From JBBDIO01 sp040880365 (GTDB lineage: Bacteria > Chloroflexota > Anaerolineae > Caldilineales > Caldilineaceae), in assembly GCA_040880365.1 (NCBI GenBank), contig JBBDIO010000308.1, forward strand, positions 1 to 10,031: 10,031 nucleotides of DNA. Reading direction: 5' to 3'. The notes under the pieces were generated by a model, which did no database searches, was not told where the DNA came from, and saw nothing but the letters and a program-made list of their open reading frames with translations. The first letter of the stretch is position 1, and the number at the start of each line of letters is the position of its first letter. The translations under genes were made by a program, and so were the position numbers. Below, one piece after another: positions 1 through 5,780 of this stretch.

Positions 1-118
1 GGGGCCACCACGCGCGCGGAATGCGCGCAATCCACTGGGCCAGAGGTGTCCTGGGTTCACTGTGGCCCGCGACGGTGGGGTGAATTGACGCTTGGGTTAA
101 ATGGTTGACAGATGCCAT
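1..118 (-). CDS. possible N-terminal part of an unknown protein, cut by window edge
   Basis: Reading leftwards from an ATG at 118-116, a frame stays open for 39 codons to the window edge. It starts MASVNHLTQASIHP and reaches a segment with PLAQWIARIPRAWWP, which resembles the approach to a membrane segment but is too short to identify. An in-frame TGA lies six codons upstream with no other start between, so this ATG is the first possible start. There is no clear Shine-Dalgarno; only a GAG about nine bases upstream. A short open frame in GC-rich DNA can arise by chance, so this is weak. If real, it is co-oriented with the NYN gene at 249-893, about 130 bases downstream of it. Confidence 0.3.
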   Translation of the reverse strand, partial: MASVNHLTQASIHPTVAGHSEPRTPLAQWIARIPRAWWP

Positions 119-248
119 AACATAGCTCGGTAATCAGTCATCAACAAAAATGCAACAGGAATATAACAAGTCGCGCGGCACACATTCACCTCTCACAGAT
201 CACACCGAATTGATGCGAATTGTGTCCATTGTAGCATAAATGGCAAGT

Positions 249-893
249 CTACTCCCATGCCGGTGGCTTGTGCAAAGTGCCCGTCACGTCTTGGAGCACA
301 GACGGAAACTGGGCGGCCTCCAGCACGCCGGTGCGAATCGGCTTGAGAAAATCCACATTTTGCACCAGACGCCGACTCCAGCGTTTACGATTGCGTTCGG
401 GGTCGAGCAGGCCCATAGTCAACCCCAATTCGCCGCGCACGGCCTGCAAGGGTGCGGTCAGGTCCGAATCGTTGGTGATGACGACCGCGGCTTCGTAGCG
501 CGCCCGAAAGCCATCGACCAATAGTTGGGTCGCCAGATTTACATCTGAGCCTTTTTCTTCGTTTTTAATCACACGCGCAAAATATGGCCCGGCGGGGGGC
601 GGCGTCACCAGGCGCATGATGGCGGGATGCGAAACAAAGGTGCCCAATGTAATCGTCACGGTGGGCAGCGTGCGCAACGCGCGCAGATAGATCTCCTGGC
701 GCGTGTGGCGGCTGGGATCGCCGGCGCGCGGTGGAATATGCGCGCTGAAATAGTGGATATGGGTGACTTGGAAGTTGGGCAAAAGCAGACGGCAGAGTTT
801 TTCCAGATCCAACCACTTGTAGGGCGTTCCCTTCAATGCCCCATAATACAGGCTAAACCCATCAATATAAACGTGTGTTTTCAATAACCCCAA
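249..893 (-). CDS. NYN/PIN-like domain protein (LabA/DUF88 type putative nuclease)
   Basis: A 214-residue protein that is almost entirely one NYN domain, a PIN-fold family of metal-dependent, probably RNA-cleaving nucleases acting in the cytoplasm. The first acidic motif is YIDGFSLYYG (Asp11), the second is EEKGSDVNLA (Asp117), and the third is ITNDSDLTAPL (Asp142/Asp144), followed by a conserved-looking GLLDPERNRK turn. These are the expected acidic clusters of the family. The N-terminal beta strand begins directly at the start, so the domain is complete. The start is TTG at 893-891: an in-frame TAG lies five codons upstream and no ATG or GTG lies between, with only a weak GAG-containing site before it. 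A second TTG lies at codon 4. The leader on the same strand contains a structured segment and an intrinsic terminator (1019-1056), so transcript attenuation is possible. The family assignment is firm; the substrate is unknown. Confidence 0.85.
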   Translation of the reverse strand: MGLLKTHVYIDGFSLYYGALKGTPYKWLDLEKLCRLLLPNFQVTHIHYFSAHIPPRAGDPSRHTRQEIYLRALRTLPTVTITLGTFVSHPAIMRLVTPPPAGPYFARVIKNEEKGSDVNLATQLLVDGFRARYEAAVVITNDSDLTAPLQAVRGELGLTMGLLDPERNRKRWSRRLVQNVDFLKPIRTGVLEAAQFPSVLQDVTGTLHKPPAWE

Positions 894-976
894 AGTTCTC
901 GCGATCTACGCAGCACAGAGCAATGGGTAGAATGAAACAGCAGCGCAAGCCCCTGCACAGTCCATTTGGTGACTAA

Positions 977-1004
977 AAAAGCTGTGACTGAAAAGCTGTG
1001 ACTG
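977..1004. repeat. 14-base tandem repeat, two copies
   Basis: AAAAGCTGTGACTG occurs twice head to tail (977-990 and 991-1004), followed by another A5. It lies between the minus-strand terminator and the start of the NYN gene, in what would be that gene's leader. It has no recognised function. Confidence 0.85.
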
Positions 1005-1018
1005 AAAAATTTGCAATT

Positions 1019-1056
1019 AAAAAAGCAAGGGTCGCAACCTTGCGAGTTGCGACCCT
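1019..1056 (-). terminator. intrinsic terminator, minus strand
   Basis: AGGGTCGCAAC (1028-1038) pairs perfectly over 11 bp with GTTGCGACCCT (1046-1056) around a 7-base loop. On the minus strand the stem is followed by three bases and then six T (A tract 1019-1024 on plus). On the plus strand there is no T tract, so it works leftwards only. There is no protein gene directly before it on this strand. Confidence 0.75.
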
Positions 1057-1165
1057 GCACCCTGCCATCGAAATGACAGGGGGGATAACACCTATCCTAC
1101 CGAAAGCGATTGGCGTTGGCAACCGGCGCAACACTCGACAAAGCAATGGGCCGGTTGTCGCAGGC
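1019..1165 (-). ncRNA. candidate structured leader or small RNA
   Basis: Read on the minus strand, four potential stems occur in order and end in a U tract: 1150-1157 with 1120-1127 (8 bp, 22-base loop), 1093-1097 with 1083-1087 (5 bp, 5-base loop), 1074-1081 with 1060-1067 (8 bp, hexaloop), and the terminator stem 1046-1056 with 1028-1038. In the third stem the one non-Watson-Crick position is a G-U wobble in minus-strand RNA but a C-A mismatch in plus-strand RNA, which favours minus-strand transcription. The terminator ends about 126 bases before the NYN start, so this could be an attenuating leader or an independent small RNA. No known family was recognised, and the promoter is not clear. 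Confidence 0.3.
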
Positions 1166-1360
1166 AACTTCTCTTACTCGCAATCACTTATGTAGACGTA
1201 AACCACAGCAAAAAGGTATGTCCGCGCGGCGCACAGGCACCAACATCACCATTGCTTTGCACCTGTGTCACCCATACACCCCTTGCCAATTGACCCAATC
1301 CTGGGTCTTGGTCTCGCAACTGGTTGTACCCGATTTTGTAATTGACGCGCAACTCTACTG

Positions 1361-1380
1361 TAACAAGCGTTTGTTATGAT
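1361..1380 (+). promoter_or_regulatory. palindromic operator-like site overlapping a -10 box
   Basis: TAACAA-GCGT-TTGTTA (1361-1376) is a perfect inverted repeat of 6-base arms with a 4-base spacer. It is the size and form of sites bound by TetR-type dimers. Its right arm overlaps TATGAT (1375-1380), a good -10 match. No good -35 is found 16-18 bases upstream; TTGACG at 1342-1347 is too far. A regulator bound here would block transcription of the small gene at 1457. The regulator class is inference. Confidence 0.4.
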
Positions 1381-1386
1381 TTTCAC

Positions 1387-1412
1387 AGAATCATAGAACA
1401 CGCAATGATTCT
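1387..1412 (+). promoter_or_regulatory. inverted repeat at the predicted 5' end of the transcript
   Basis: AGAATCAT (1387-1394) and ATGATTCT (1405-1412) are perfect inverted repeats separated by 10 bases. If TATGAT at 1375-1380 is the -10, transcription would begin near 1387, so the mRNA would start with this 8-bp hairpin. It could protect the 5' end or be a second protein-binding site. Confidence 0.4.
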
Positions 1413-1456
1413 TTACAGGATGTGCCGCAGTTGAGACACATCGAAAGGAGAAAGCT

Positions 1457-1684
1457 ATGATTACGCACGAGATCAACCAAATCGGACGCATCTACTATAT
1501 GGAACGACTTAGTGATGCCGCGCTGGAGCGCAACCGCCGCCGCCTTGCCCATCGCCACGCTTCCCACCAACAGGGACGCGCGTCGCTGGCCGATCGCATG
1601 GGCGACTGGTTCATTAGCATTGGTATGAAACTCAAGGCCCAGCAGGGAAACCCGACGATGGGCACACCTCTGGCGCAACGCTAG
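1457..1684 (+). CDS. small basic helical protein of unknown function
   Basis: A 75-residue protein with a strong ribosome binding site, AAAGGAG at 1444-1450, six bases before the ATG; this fixes the start. The sequence is rich in Arg, His and Gln. It has a positively charged stretch at residues 23-42 (LERNRRRLAHRH and onward) and a likely amphipathic helix around residues 43-60 (SLADRMGDWFISIGMKLKAQ). There is no signal peptide or clear membrane span, though the last helix could lie on a membrane surface. It stands alone, with its own promoter-like region upstream and an intrinsic terminator 36 bases after the stop. Its third-position base use is like that of neighbouring genes. I do not recognise a family; a DNA-binding, RNA-binding or membrane-surface role would each fit the charge pattern and none is shown. 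Confidence 0.75.
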   Translation: MITHEINQIGRIYYMERLSDAALERNRRRLAHRHASHQQGRASLADRMGDWFISIGMKLKAQQGNPTMGTPLAQR

Positions 1685-1719
1685 TGCCGGGCTTGACAAG
1701 TGAATGGAATAGAGAAAAC

Positions 1720-1756
1720 GAGGGTCGTGACCCAAGATCACGGCCCTCTTTCTTTT
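1720..1756 (+). terminator. intrinsic terminator of the small gene
   Basis: GAGGGTCGTGA (1720-1730) pairs with TCACGGCCCTC (1738-1748) over 11 positions with one T-G wobble and a 7-base loop. It is followed by TTTCTTTT. It lies 36 bases after the stop at 1684. The core AGGGTCG also occurs in the terminator at 1028-1056. Confidence 0.85.
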
Positions 1757-1818
1757 AGATCCACGCCCCGCCTGCCATCCCCTTTAACAGCGAACTGACA
1801 GCGACTCGACAGCAATTA

Positions 1819-1845
1819 TTGTTCACCACACGCCCGCGATATGAT
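1819..1845 (+). promoter_or_regulatory. possible promoter of the methyltransferase unit
   Basis: TTGTTC (1819-1824) and TATGAT (1840-1845) lie 15 bases apart, shorter than the usual 16-18. The -10 is good and the -35 partial. It is about 140 bases before the methyltransferase start. Confidence 0.3.
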
Positions 1846-1888
1846 AGGCTATAGGGTTCTTGCATTTCACACCTAACCATGTTTCACT

Positions 1889-1964
1889 AGGAGGGTGCTT
1901 GTTAAATACCGCTTTGGATATCACTTGGTTACCACTGGGTTACTATCCGGTGCATACCGCTTGA
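1889..1964 (+). other. orphan AGGAGG with a 21-codon open frame (possible leader peptide)
   Basis: A perfect AGGAGG (1889-1894) stands in the methyltransferase leader, far from the annotated start at 1989. Four bases later a TTG (1899) opens a 21-codon frame (LLNTALDITWLPLGYYPVHTA) ending with TGA at 1962-1964, 24 bases before the methyltransferase. The spacing is short, so translation is uncertain. It may be a leader peptide or a chance match. Confidence 0.2.
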
Positions 1965-1988
1965 CCCAACCAAAACGGGCGAATCCTC

Positions 1989-2843
1989 ATGCAGGCAAAT
2001 CCCATGCAGCCTGATTTCACATCCATCACCGAAATGCCCGGCAGCGGGTTGACACCCGAACAATGGACGCGTATGCACCATCGCTATGCATTGGCGTGCA
2101 ATCTGGCGCAGGATCGACGCGTGCTAGAGGTTGCCTGTGGCGCGGGCGTGGCATTGCCCAGCCTGGCACGTCGGGCGGCGGCGGTGGTCGGCGGCGACTA
2201 TACGGGCGCGGTGCTGGCAGCGGCCCAACGCGGCGTACAGCCGCCACACCACAATAGCACACTCACAGGCACAGACATACGCCCCGATGCGCCCACGGCC
2301 TTGGCGCAATTTGATGCCCAATGCCTGCCCTTTGCCGCCAACAGTTTTGATCTCCTGCTCCTCTTCGAAGCCATCTACTATCTGGATGCGCCGGCGCACT
2401 TTTTGCGCGAGGCGCGCCGGGTCCTGGCCCCAGGCGGACACCTTCTGATCGGGACAGAAAACCCCGCCTGGCCCGATTTCATCCCCGGCAAATTCAGCAC
2501 CCGCTATTGGCATGTGCCCGAACTCTATGGCATGTTGCGCGCCCAGGGCTTCCCCACCATTGCCGGGTATGGCGCGTTTCCTGTGACCACCTACAGCGCC
2601 CGCCAACAACAATTGGCGCGTCTGCGCCGCTTTCTGGTGCGTTGGGGGCTGGTTCCCAAACATCCACGCGTGCGCCGGTTGCTCCAGCGCGTGGGCTATG
2701 GCACGCTCTATCCGCTGCCGCGGCGGCTGGATGAGATGCAGTTGAATGAGATGCAGTTGGACCGGGCCGCCATCACGCCACTCGCCCCCCACAGCCTGCA
2801 CCCCGAATATAAGGTTGTCTATCTGCACGCCACACTGGATTAG
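1989..2843 (+). CDS. class I SAM-dependent methyltransferase
   Basis: A 284-residue cytoplasmic enzyme with the Methyltransf_11/UbiE-like Rossmann pattern. SAM-binding motif I is VLEVACGAG at residues 45-53. The acidic end of strand 2 is GGDYTG (Asp70). The segment DAQCLPFAANSFDLLLLFEA at 109-128 is the typical substrate-site strand 4 motif, and RRVLAPGGHLLIGTEN at 143-158 is the post-motif helix and strand. Residues 165-240 form a basic, Arg-rich C-terminal extension. An in-frame 15-base tandem duplication gives EMQLNEMQL near residue 249. The start is uncertain: ATG 1989 has no strong ribosome site, and ATG 2004 (Met6) is an alternative. It is followed after 59 bases by the TIM-barrel gene in the same direction, so the two are probably cotranscribed. 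The methyl acceptor cannot be told; a small molecule or sugar is plausible given the neighbour. Confidence 0.9.
   Translation: MQANPMQPDFTSITEMPGSGLTPEQWTRMHHRYALACNLAQDRRVLEVACGAGVALPSLARRAAAVVGGDYTGAVLAAAQRGVQPPHHNSTLTGTDIRPDAPTALAQFDAQCLPFAANSFDLLLLFEAIYYLDAPAHFLREARRVLAPGGHLLIGTENPAWPDFIPGKFSTRYWHVPELYGMLRAQGFPTIAGYGAFPVTTYSARQQQLARLRRFLVRWGLVPKHPRVRRLLQRVGYGTLYPLPRRLDEMQLNEMQLDRAAITPLAPHSLHPEYKVVYLHATLD
2731..2760 (+). repeat. 15-base in-frame tandem duplication inside the methyltransferase gene
   Basis: ATGAGATGCAGTTGA (2731-2745) is followed directly by ATGAGATGCAGTTGG (2746-2760), differing in the last base only. It duplicates five codons (EMQLN/EMQLD) in the C-terminal extension and keeps the frame. 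The near identity suggests a recent slippage event. Confidence 0.9.
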
Positions 2844-2902
2844 CACGTCATACACGGTTCACATCTTTGTGGACAATTGCCTGGACCCCGGAGAAAAGTC
2901 AC

Positions 2903-3767
2903 ATGTATCTATCCTATTTCACAGATGAAACCCACCCCGATTTTGCCACGGCCCTGCGCCTGGGACAGGAGTGGGGGCTGCGCCATGCTGAGATCCGCGT
3001 GATCAATGGCGTGAATCTCATGGATCTTTCGGACGCGCAGATTGCCGAAGCCAAAGCGCTGCTGGATCGGTATGACATGCGCGTGACGGCAGTGGCAACG
3101 CCCTTTTTGAAATGCGATCTGCCCCATCTGGAACAGGGCAGCCAGGGCGACAAGGGTCCTCTGCATGGGGCCAAAGCCTTGCGCTATGCCGATCATCTGG
3201 CACTGTTGCCGCGGGGCGTGGCATTGGCCCAGGCTTTTGGCGCGCCCAATCTGCGCATCTTTTCGTTTTGGCGTGCGCCGCGCGATGCCCACTTTTGGCA
3301 GACGATGGACGAAGCGGTGGAAAAAATCCTGGCGGCGGTGGCGGGCACGGGGATTCAGGTGTGTCTGGAAAATGAAGGCGCGTGCTGTATTGCGACCACG
3401 GCAGAACTGGTAGAGTTGGCGGCGCGCTATGCCAATACCGATCTGAAAATCATCTACGATCCCGGCAATTCTACGCGCGCGGGCATGTCGCCGCGCCTCT
3501 ATGATTTTGCCGCATTCCACGACCGCATCGCGCTGGTGCATTTGAAAGATGGCGTCTATTTCGAAGCCACCGACAGCAGCGAAGCCCGCTGCATTGGCGC
3601 GGGCGAAACCGACTATGCCGCAGAATTGCGCCATTTACACGGTGCGGGCTATGCCGGGGCGCTTACCCTGGAACCCCACTACTGCCCGAATGACGATTGC
3701 ACCGAAGGGATGCGCCAATCGGTGGTGGCGATTCGCGAGATTGCCCAGCAGGCAGAAATTGAGCTGG
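2903..3767 (+). CDS. sugar phosphate isomerase/epimerase-like TIM-barrel protein (AP_endonuc_2 fold), 3' end in gap
   Basis: At least 288 residues of a xylose-isomerase-like TIM barrel, the fold of IolE, tagatose epimerase and related metal enzymes that interconvert sugars or polyols. The four expected metal ligands are visible: Glu156 in CLENEGA, Asp186 in IIYDPGNST, His213 in LVHLKDG and Glu257 in LTLEPHY. The start is ATG 2903, with GGAG at 2890-2893 nine bases before it; an in-frame TTG at 2867 is possible but lacks a site. The coding frame is intact to the assembly gap at 3768. Family members are about 270-310 residues, so only a few codons are probably missing. It is likely cotranscribed with the methyltransferase 59 bases upstream. 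The exact substrate is unknown; an oxidoreductase or transporter that would give the pathway is not in view. Confidence 0.85.
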
Positions 3768-3867
3768 NNNNNNNNNNNNNNNNNNNNNNNNNNNNNNNNN
3801 NNNNNNNNNNNNNNNNNNNNNNNNNNNNNNNNNNNNNNNNNNNNNNNNNNNNNNNNNNNNNNNNNNN
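3768..3867. other. assembly gap (100 N)
   Basis: Exactly 100 unknown bases, the usual placeholder for a scaffold join of unknown length. It hides the end of the TIM-barrel gene and possibly the promoter of the lipoprotein gene. Reading frames that appear to pass through it are not meaningful. Confidence 0.98.
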
Positions 3868-3890
3868 CGACCTTGTATGAAGGAGGACCC

Positions 3891-5459
3891 ATGAATTACA
3901 TGACCCATTTATCGCGTTGGCTGCTCGTAAGCGCCATGCTGATCCTGCTGGCAGCCTGTTCCATTCCCGAAATTGAAATTCCCTCTGCGCCGTCAGCCAC
4001 GACTGAAGCCGAAGATGCTCAGGCCGAGACTCGCACACTCTATGTCGGCCCCGAGCTGGTCGAATGCACAGGAGTGGGGCCGATGGAATGTATGCAGGTG
4101 CGCGAATCTGCGGATGCACCTTACGAGAATTTCTTTGACTCCATCGAAGGCTTTGATTTCGTACCGGGCTATGCCTATGAGCTGCGCGTGGCGGTAGAAG
4201 AAGTCGAAGACCCGCCCGCCGATGCGTCGAGTTTGCGCTACACACTGGTAGAAGTGGTGAGCCAGACTGCGGTCGCCGGTTTCCCCCTAGAAGGCACAGT
4301 CTGGAATCTGTTGGCCTATATTGACGGCGACGGCACACGCCAATCGGCCCTGGCCCAAAGTGAAGGCTTCATCCTCCTGGAAAATGGCGAAATGGGCGGC
4401 TCGGCGGGCTGCAACAGCTTCTTCGGCGACTATGTGATTGAGGACGAAAGCCTGACCATTGGCCCGCTCGGCTCCACGCTCATGGCGTGTGAAGAACCGC
4501 TCATGCGCCAGGAATCCGCGGTGCTTGCCGCGCTGGAAGCCACTGCCACCTATCGCATTGTGGGCGGCATCCTCACCTTGCACGATGCCGACGGCACCGA
4601 GGTCGCGATCTTTGGCGAAGGCGATAGCCAGGCACCCGATCCACAAGATGCTACAGAAGATGCAGACGCAGAGGCAGGTACTGGGGATATTGAAGACATT
4701 CGCTGGGAATTGAGCGAGTATGCGGTGGACGGTGAATTGCAGGCAGCGGTGGCAGACGGCGAAGCCTTTTTGCTGCTCAGCGGCGGCGATGTGACCGGAC
4801 ACACTGGCTGTAATCAGTTTGGCGGCGGGCGCGCCTATCTGCTGGAAGGCACAAGTTTGCGCCTGGGAGAGATGATCTCCACGCTGATGGCCTGTATGGG
4901 GCCTGTAAGCGACCAGGAGCAGGCAGTCTTCGCGGCGTTGGAGGCCACGCGCAGCTATACGGTGGTAGAGGATACGCTGACTCTGCTGGACGAGGCAAAC
5001 GCACCGGTGCTGGTCTTTGTGGCGGGCGCGCAAGAGGAAACAATGGACGAAGAAGTCACAGATGATGCAAATACAGATAACGCAACCACAGAAGGCGCAG
5101 ATGCTCCAATCGCGCCCGCGCCCAGCCTGGAAGATTATCTCTGGAATCTGGGCGAATATCGCAACCGTGCCGGCGAATTGACTGCGCCCATTGCCCCCGG
5201 TGAACTGGAGCTTACGGCGGGCACGATATACGGACGCACGGGCTGCAATACCCTGAACGGACCTTATACGACCGCGGGCGACGGGCTTTCGTTTGGCGCA
5301 ATTGCCACCACGCGCATGGGCTGCGCCCCCGATATCGCGGCCCAGGAATTCGACGTGCTACAGGCCCTGCGCCAGGTTGCCGACTATACGCTCGCCGCCG
5401 ATACCCTCACCTTCGTAGACGGCGCCGGCGCGCCGGTGCTGATTTTGGTGACGCCCTGA
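3891..5459 (+). CDS. lipoprotein with DUF4377 and three META (HslJ-like) domains
   Basis: A 522-residue secreted lipoprotein. A hydrophobic signal peptide ends in the lipobox LLAAC with the lipidated Cys23. Residues about 48-127 match DUF4377, including the ECTGVGPMECMQVRES segment (Cys59, Cys67) and SIEGFDFVPGYAYELRV. Three META/DUF306 domains follow at about 133-241, 267-376 and 413-520. Each has a GCN motif (Cys174, Cys307, Cys452) and a second Cys 26-28 residues later (Cys200, Cys335, Cys478), a likely disulphide pair per domain. Acidic Asp/Glu/Ala/Thr-rich linkers separate them (242-266, 377-412). The ATG at 3891 is set by AGGAGG at 3881-3886, four bases before it; any longer frame would cross the gap. 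A bidirectional terminator follows at 5513-5540. HslJ is a META protein linked to novobiocin resistance and heat shock in E. coli; a cell-envelope stress or binding role is inference. Confidence 0.9.
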   Translation: MNYMTHLSRWLLVSAMLILLAACSIPEIEIPSAPSATTEAEDAQAETRTLYVGPELVECTGVGPMECMQVRESADAPYENFFDSIEGFDFVPGYAYELRVAVEEVEDPPADASSLRYTLVEVVSQTAVAGFPLEGTVWNLLAYIDGDGTRQSALAQSEGFILLENGEMGGSAGCNSFFGDYVIEDESLTIGPLGSTLMACEEPLMRQESAVLAALEATATYRIVGGILTLHDADGTEVAIFGEGDSQAPDPQDATEDADAEAGTGDIEDIRWELSEYAVDGELQAAVADGEAFLLLSGGDVTGHTGCNQFGGGRAYLLEGTSLRLGEMISTLMACMGPVSDQEQAVFAALEATRSYTVVEDTLTLLDEANAPVLVFVAGAQEETMDEEVTDDANTDNATTEGADAPIAPAPSLEDYLWNLGEYRNRAGELTAPIAPGELELTAGTIYGRTGCNTLNGPYTTAGDGLSFGAIATTRMGCAPDIAAQEFDVLQALRQVADYTLAADTLTFVDGAGAPVLILVTP

Positions 5460-5512
5460 CCGCATCACAAAATACGACACTGCACGATCGTGTCTCGTAT
5501 ACATCTCATGAG

Positions 5513-5543
5513 AAAAAGGCGGCCCGCGGGTCGCCTTTTTCTA
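5513..5543 (+). terminator. bidirectional intrinsic terminator
   Basis: AAAAAGGCG (5513-5521) pairs with CGCCTTTTT (5532-5540), with an inner GCCCGCGGGT that also folds. The A5 and T5 arms let it work in both directions. It lies 53 bases after the lipoprotein stop. Just upstream, ATACGA at about 5472 and TCGTAT at about 5495 form another weak hairpin around CACGATCGTG. Confidence 0.9.
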
Positions 5544-5576
5544 TTCCATGCAAAACCTGTTACCGACATCACTATG

Positions 5577-5606
5577 CCTCACACTGCCAGACCTCACACT
5601 GCCAGG
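5577..5606. repeat. 15-base tandem repeat, two copies
   Basis: CCTCACACTGCCAGA (5577-5591) and CCTCACACTGCCAGG (5592-5606) lie head to tail, with 14 of 15 bases identical. They are in the spacer between the terminator and the promoter of the tail-like gene. No function is evident. Confidence 0.9.
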
Positions 5607-5662
5607 CCGATCAATGGCGTGTGGGATAGTCTTTAGTTCCTCGCAGATAGACATTCTTCCTC

Positions 5663-5691
5663 TTGACAGCCGGAACATTTGTTCGCATTCT
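5663..5691 (+). promoter_or_regulatory. promoter with SOS-like (LexA-type) box
   Basis: TTGACA (5663-5668) is a perfect -35. At 17 bases spacing, CATTCT (5686-5691) is a weak -10, and TATATG at 5691 is an alternative at longer spacing. Between them sits GAACATTTGTTC (5673-5684), which fits GAAC-N4-GTTC, the core of the Gram-positive LexA/DinR box; the right flank G also fits the longer CGAAC-N4-GTTCG form. A repressor here would cover the promoter of the tail-like gene starting 90 bases downstream. No lexA or other SOS gene is in the window, so the assignment rests on the motif alone. Confidence 0.45.
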
Positions 5692-5780
5692 ATATGGGAA
5701 AAGCAGGCGAGTAATTGCCACCTGCGCTTTGGACGCCGCGCATCAGACACGCGCGCAACTACACCCAAGAGGAGCCGGCG

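Larger units (their letters stand above)
894..1456. other. intergenic region between divergent genes
   Basis: This 563-base stretch has no convincing protein gene; its frames lack ribosome binding sites and recognisable protein character. It holds a 14-base tandem repeat (977-1004), a minus-strand terminator (1028-1056 with an A tract at 1019-1024), a series of small hairpins (1060-1157), and the control region of the small gene at 1457 (1361-1450). I see nothing recognisable in about 1165-1340 beyond a possible CACAGG/CCTGTG pair. Confidence 0.6.

Noticed and set aside
973..1195. Overlapping short open frames on both strands over the terminator
   Set aside because: No ribosome sites, and their sequence follows from the hairpin repeats; better explained as RNA structure.
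1246..1491. Minus-strand open frame over the control region of the small gene
   Set aside because: Overlaps a better-supported gene start and promoter elements; no start signal or family resemblance.
2124..2855. Long minus-strand open frame (243 codons) opposite the methyltransferase
   Set aside because: Antisense shadow of a clear plus-strand gene; low-complexity composition and no family motif.
2909..3634. Long minus-strand open frame opposite the TIM-barrel gene
   Set aside because: Antisense shadow; the plus strand shows all four metal ligands of a known fold.
2867..3880. Extension of the TIM-barrel protein past the gap, ending at 3880
   Set aside because: The last codons after the N run depend on an arbitrary gap length; the true stop is in the gap.
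4287..5033. Long minus-strand open frame opposite the META domains
   Set aside because: Antisense shadow; the plus strand shows the three repeated domains with GCN motifs.
3549..5459. A 636-residue open frame that joins the TIM-barrel region to the lipoprotein
   Set aside because: It crosses the N gap and its first part is a wrong frame of the TIM-barrel gene. The lipoprotein starts at ATG 3891 behind AGGAGG.
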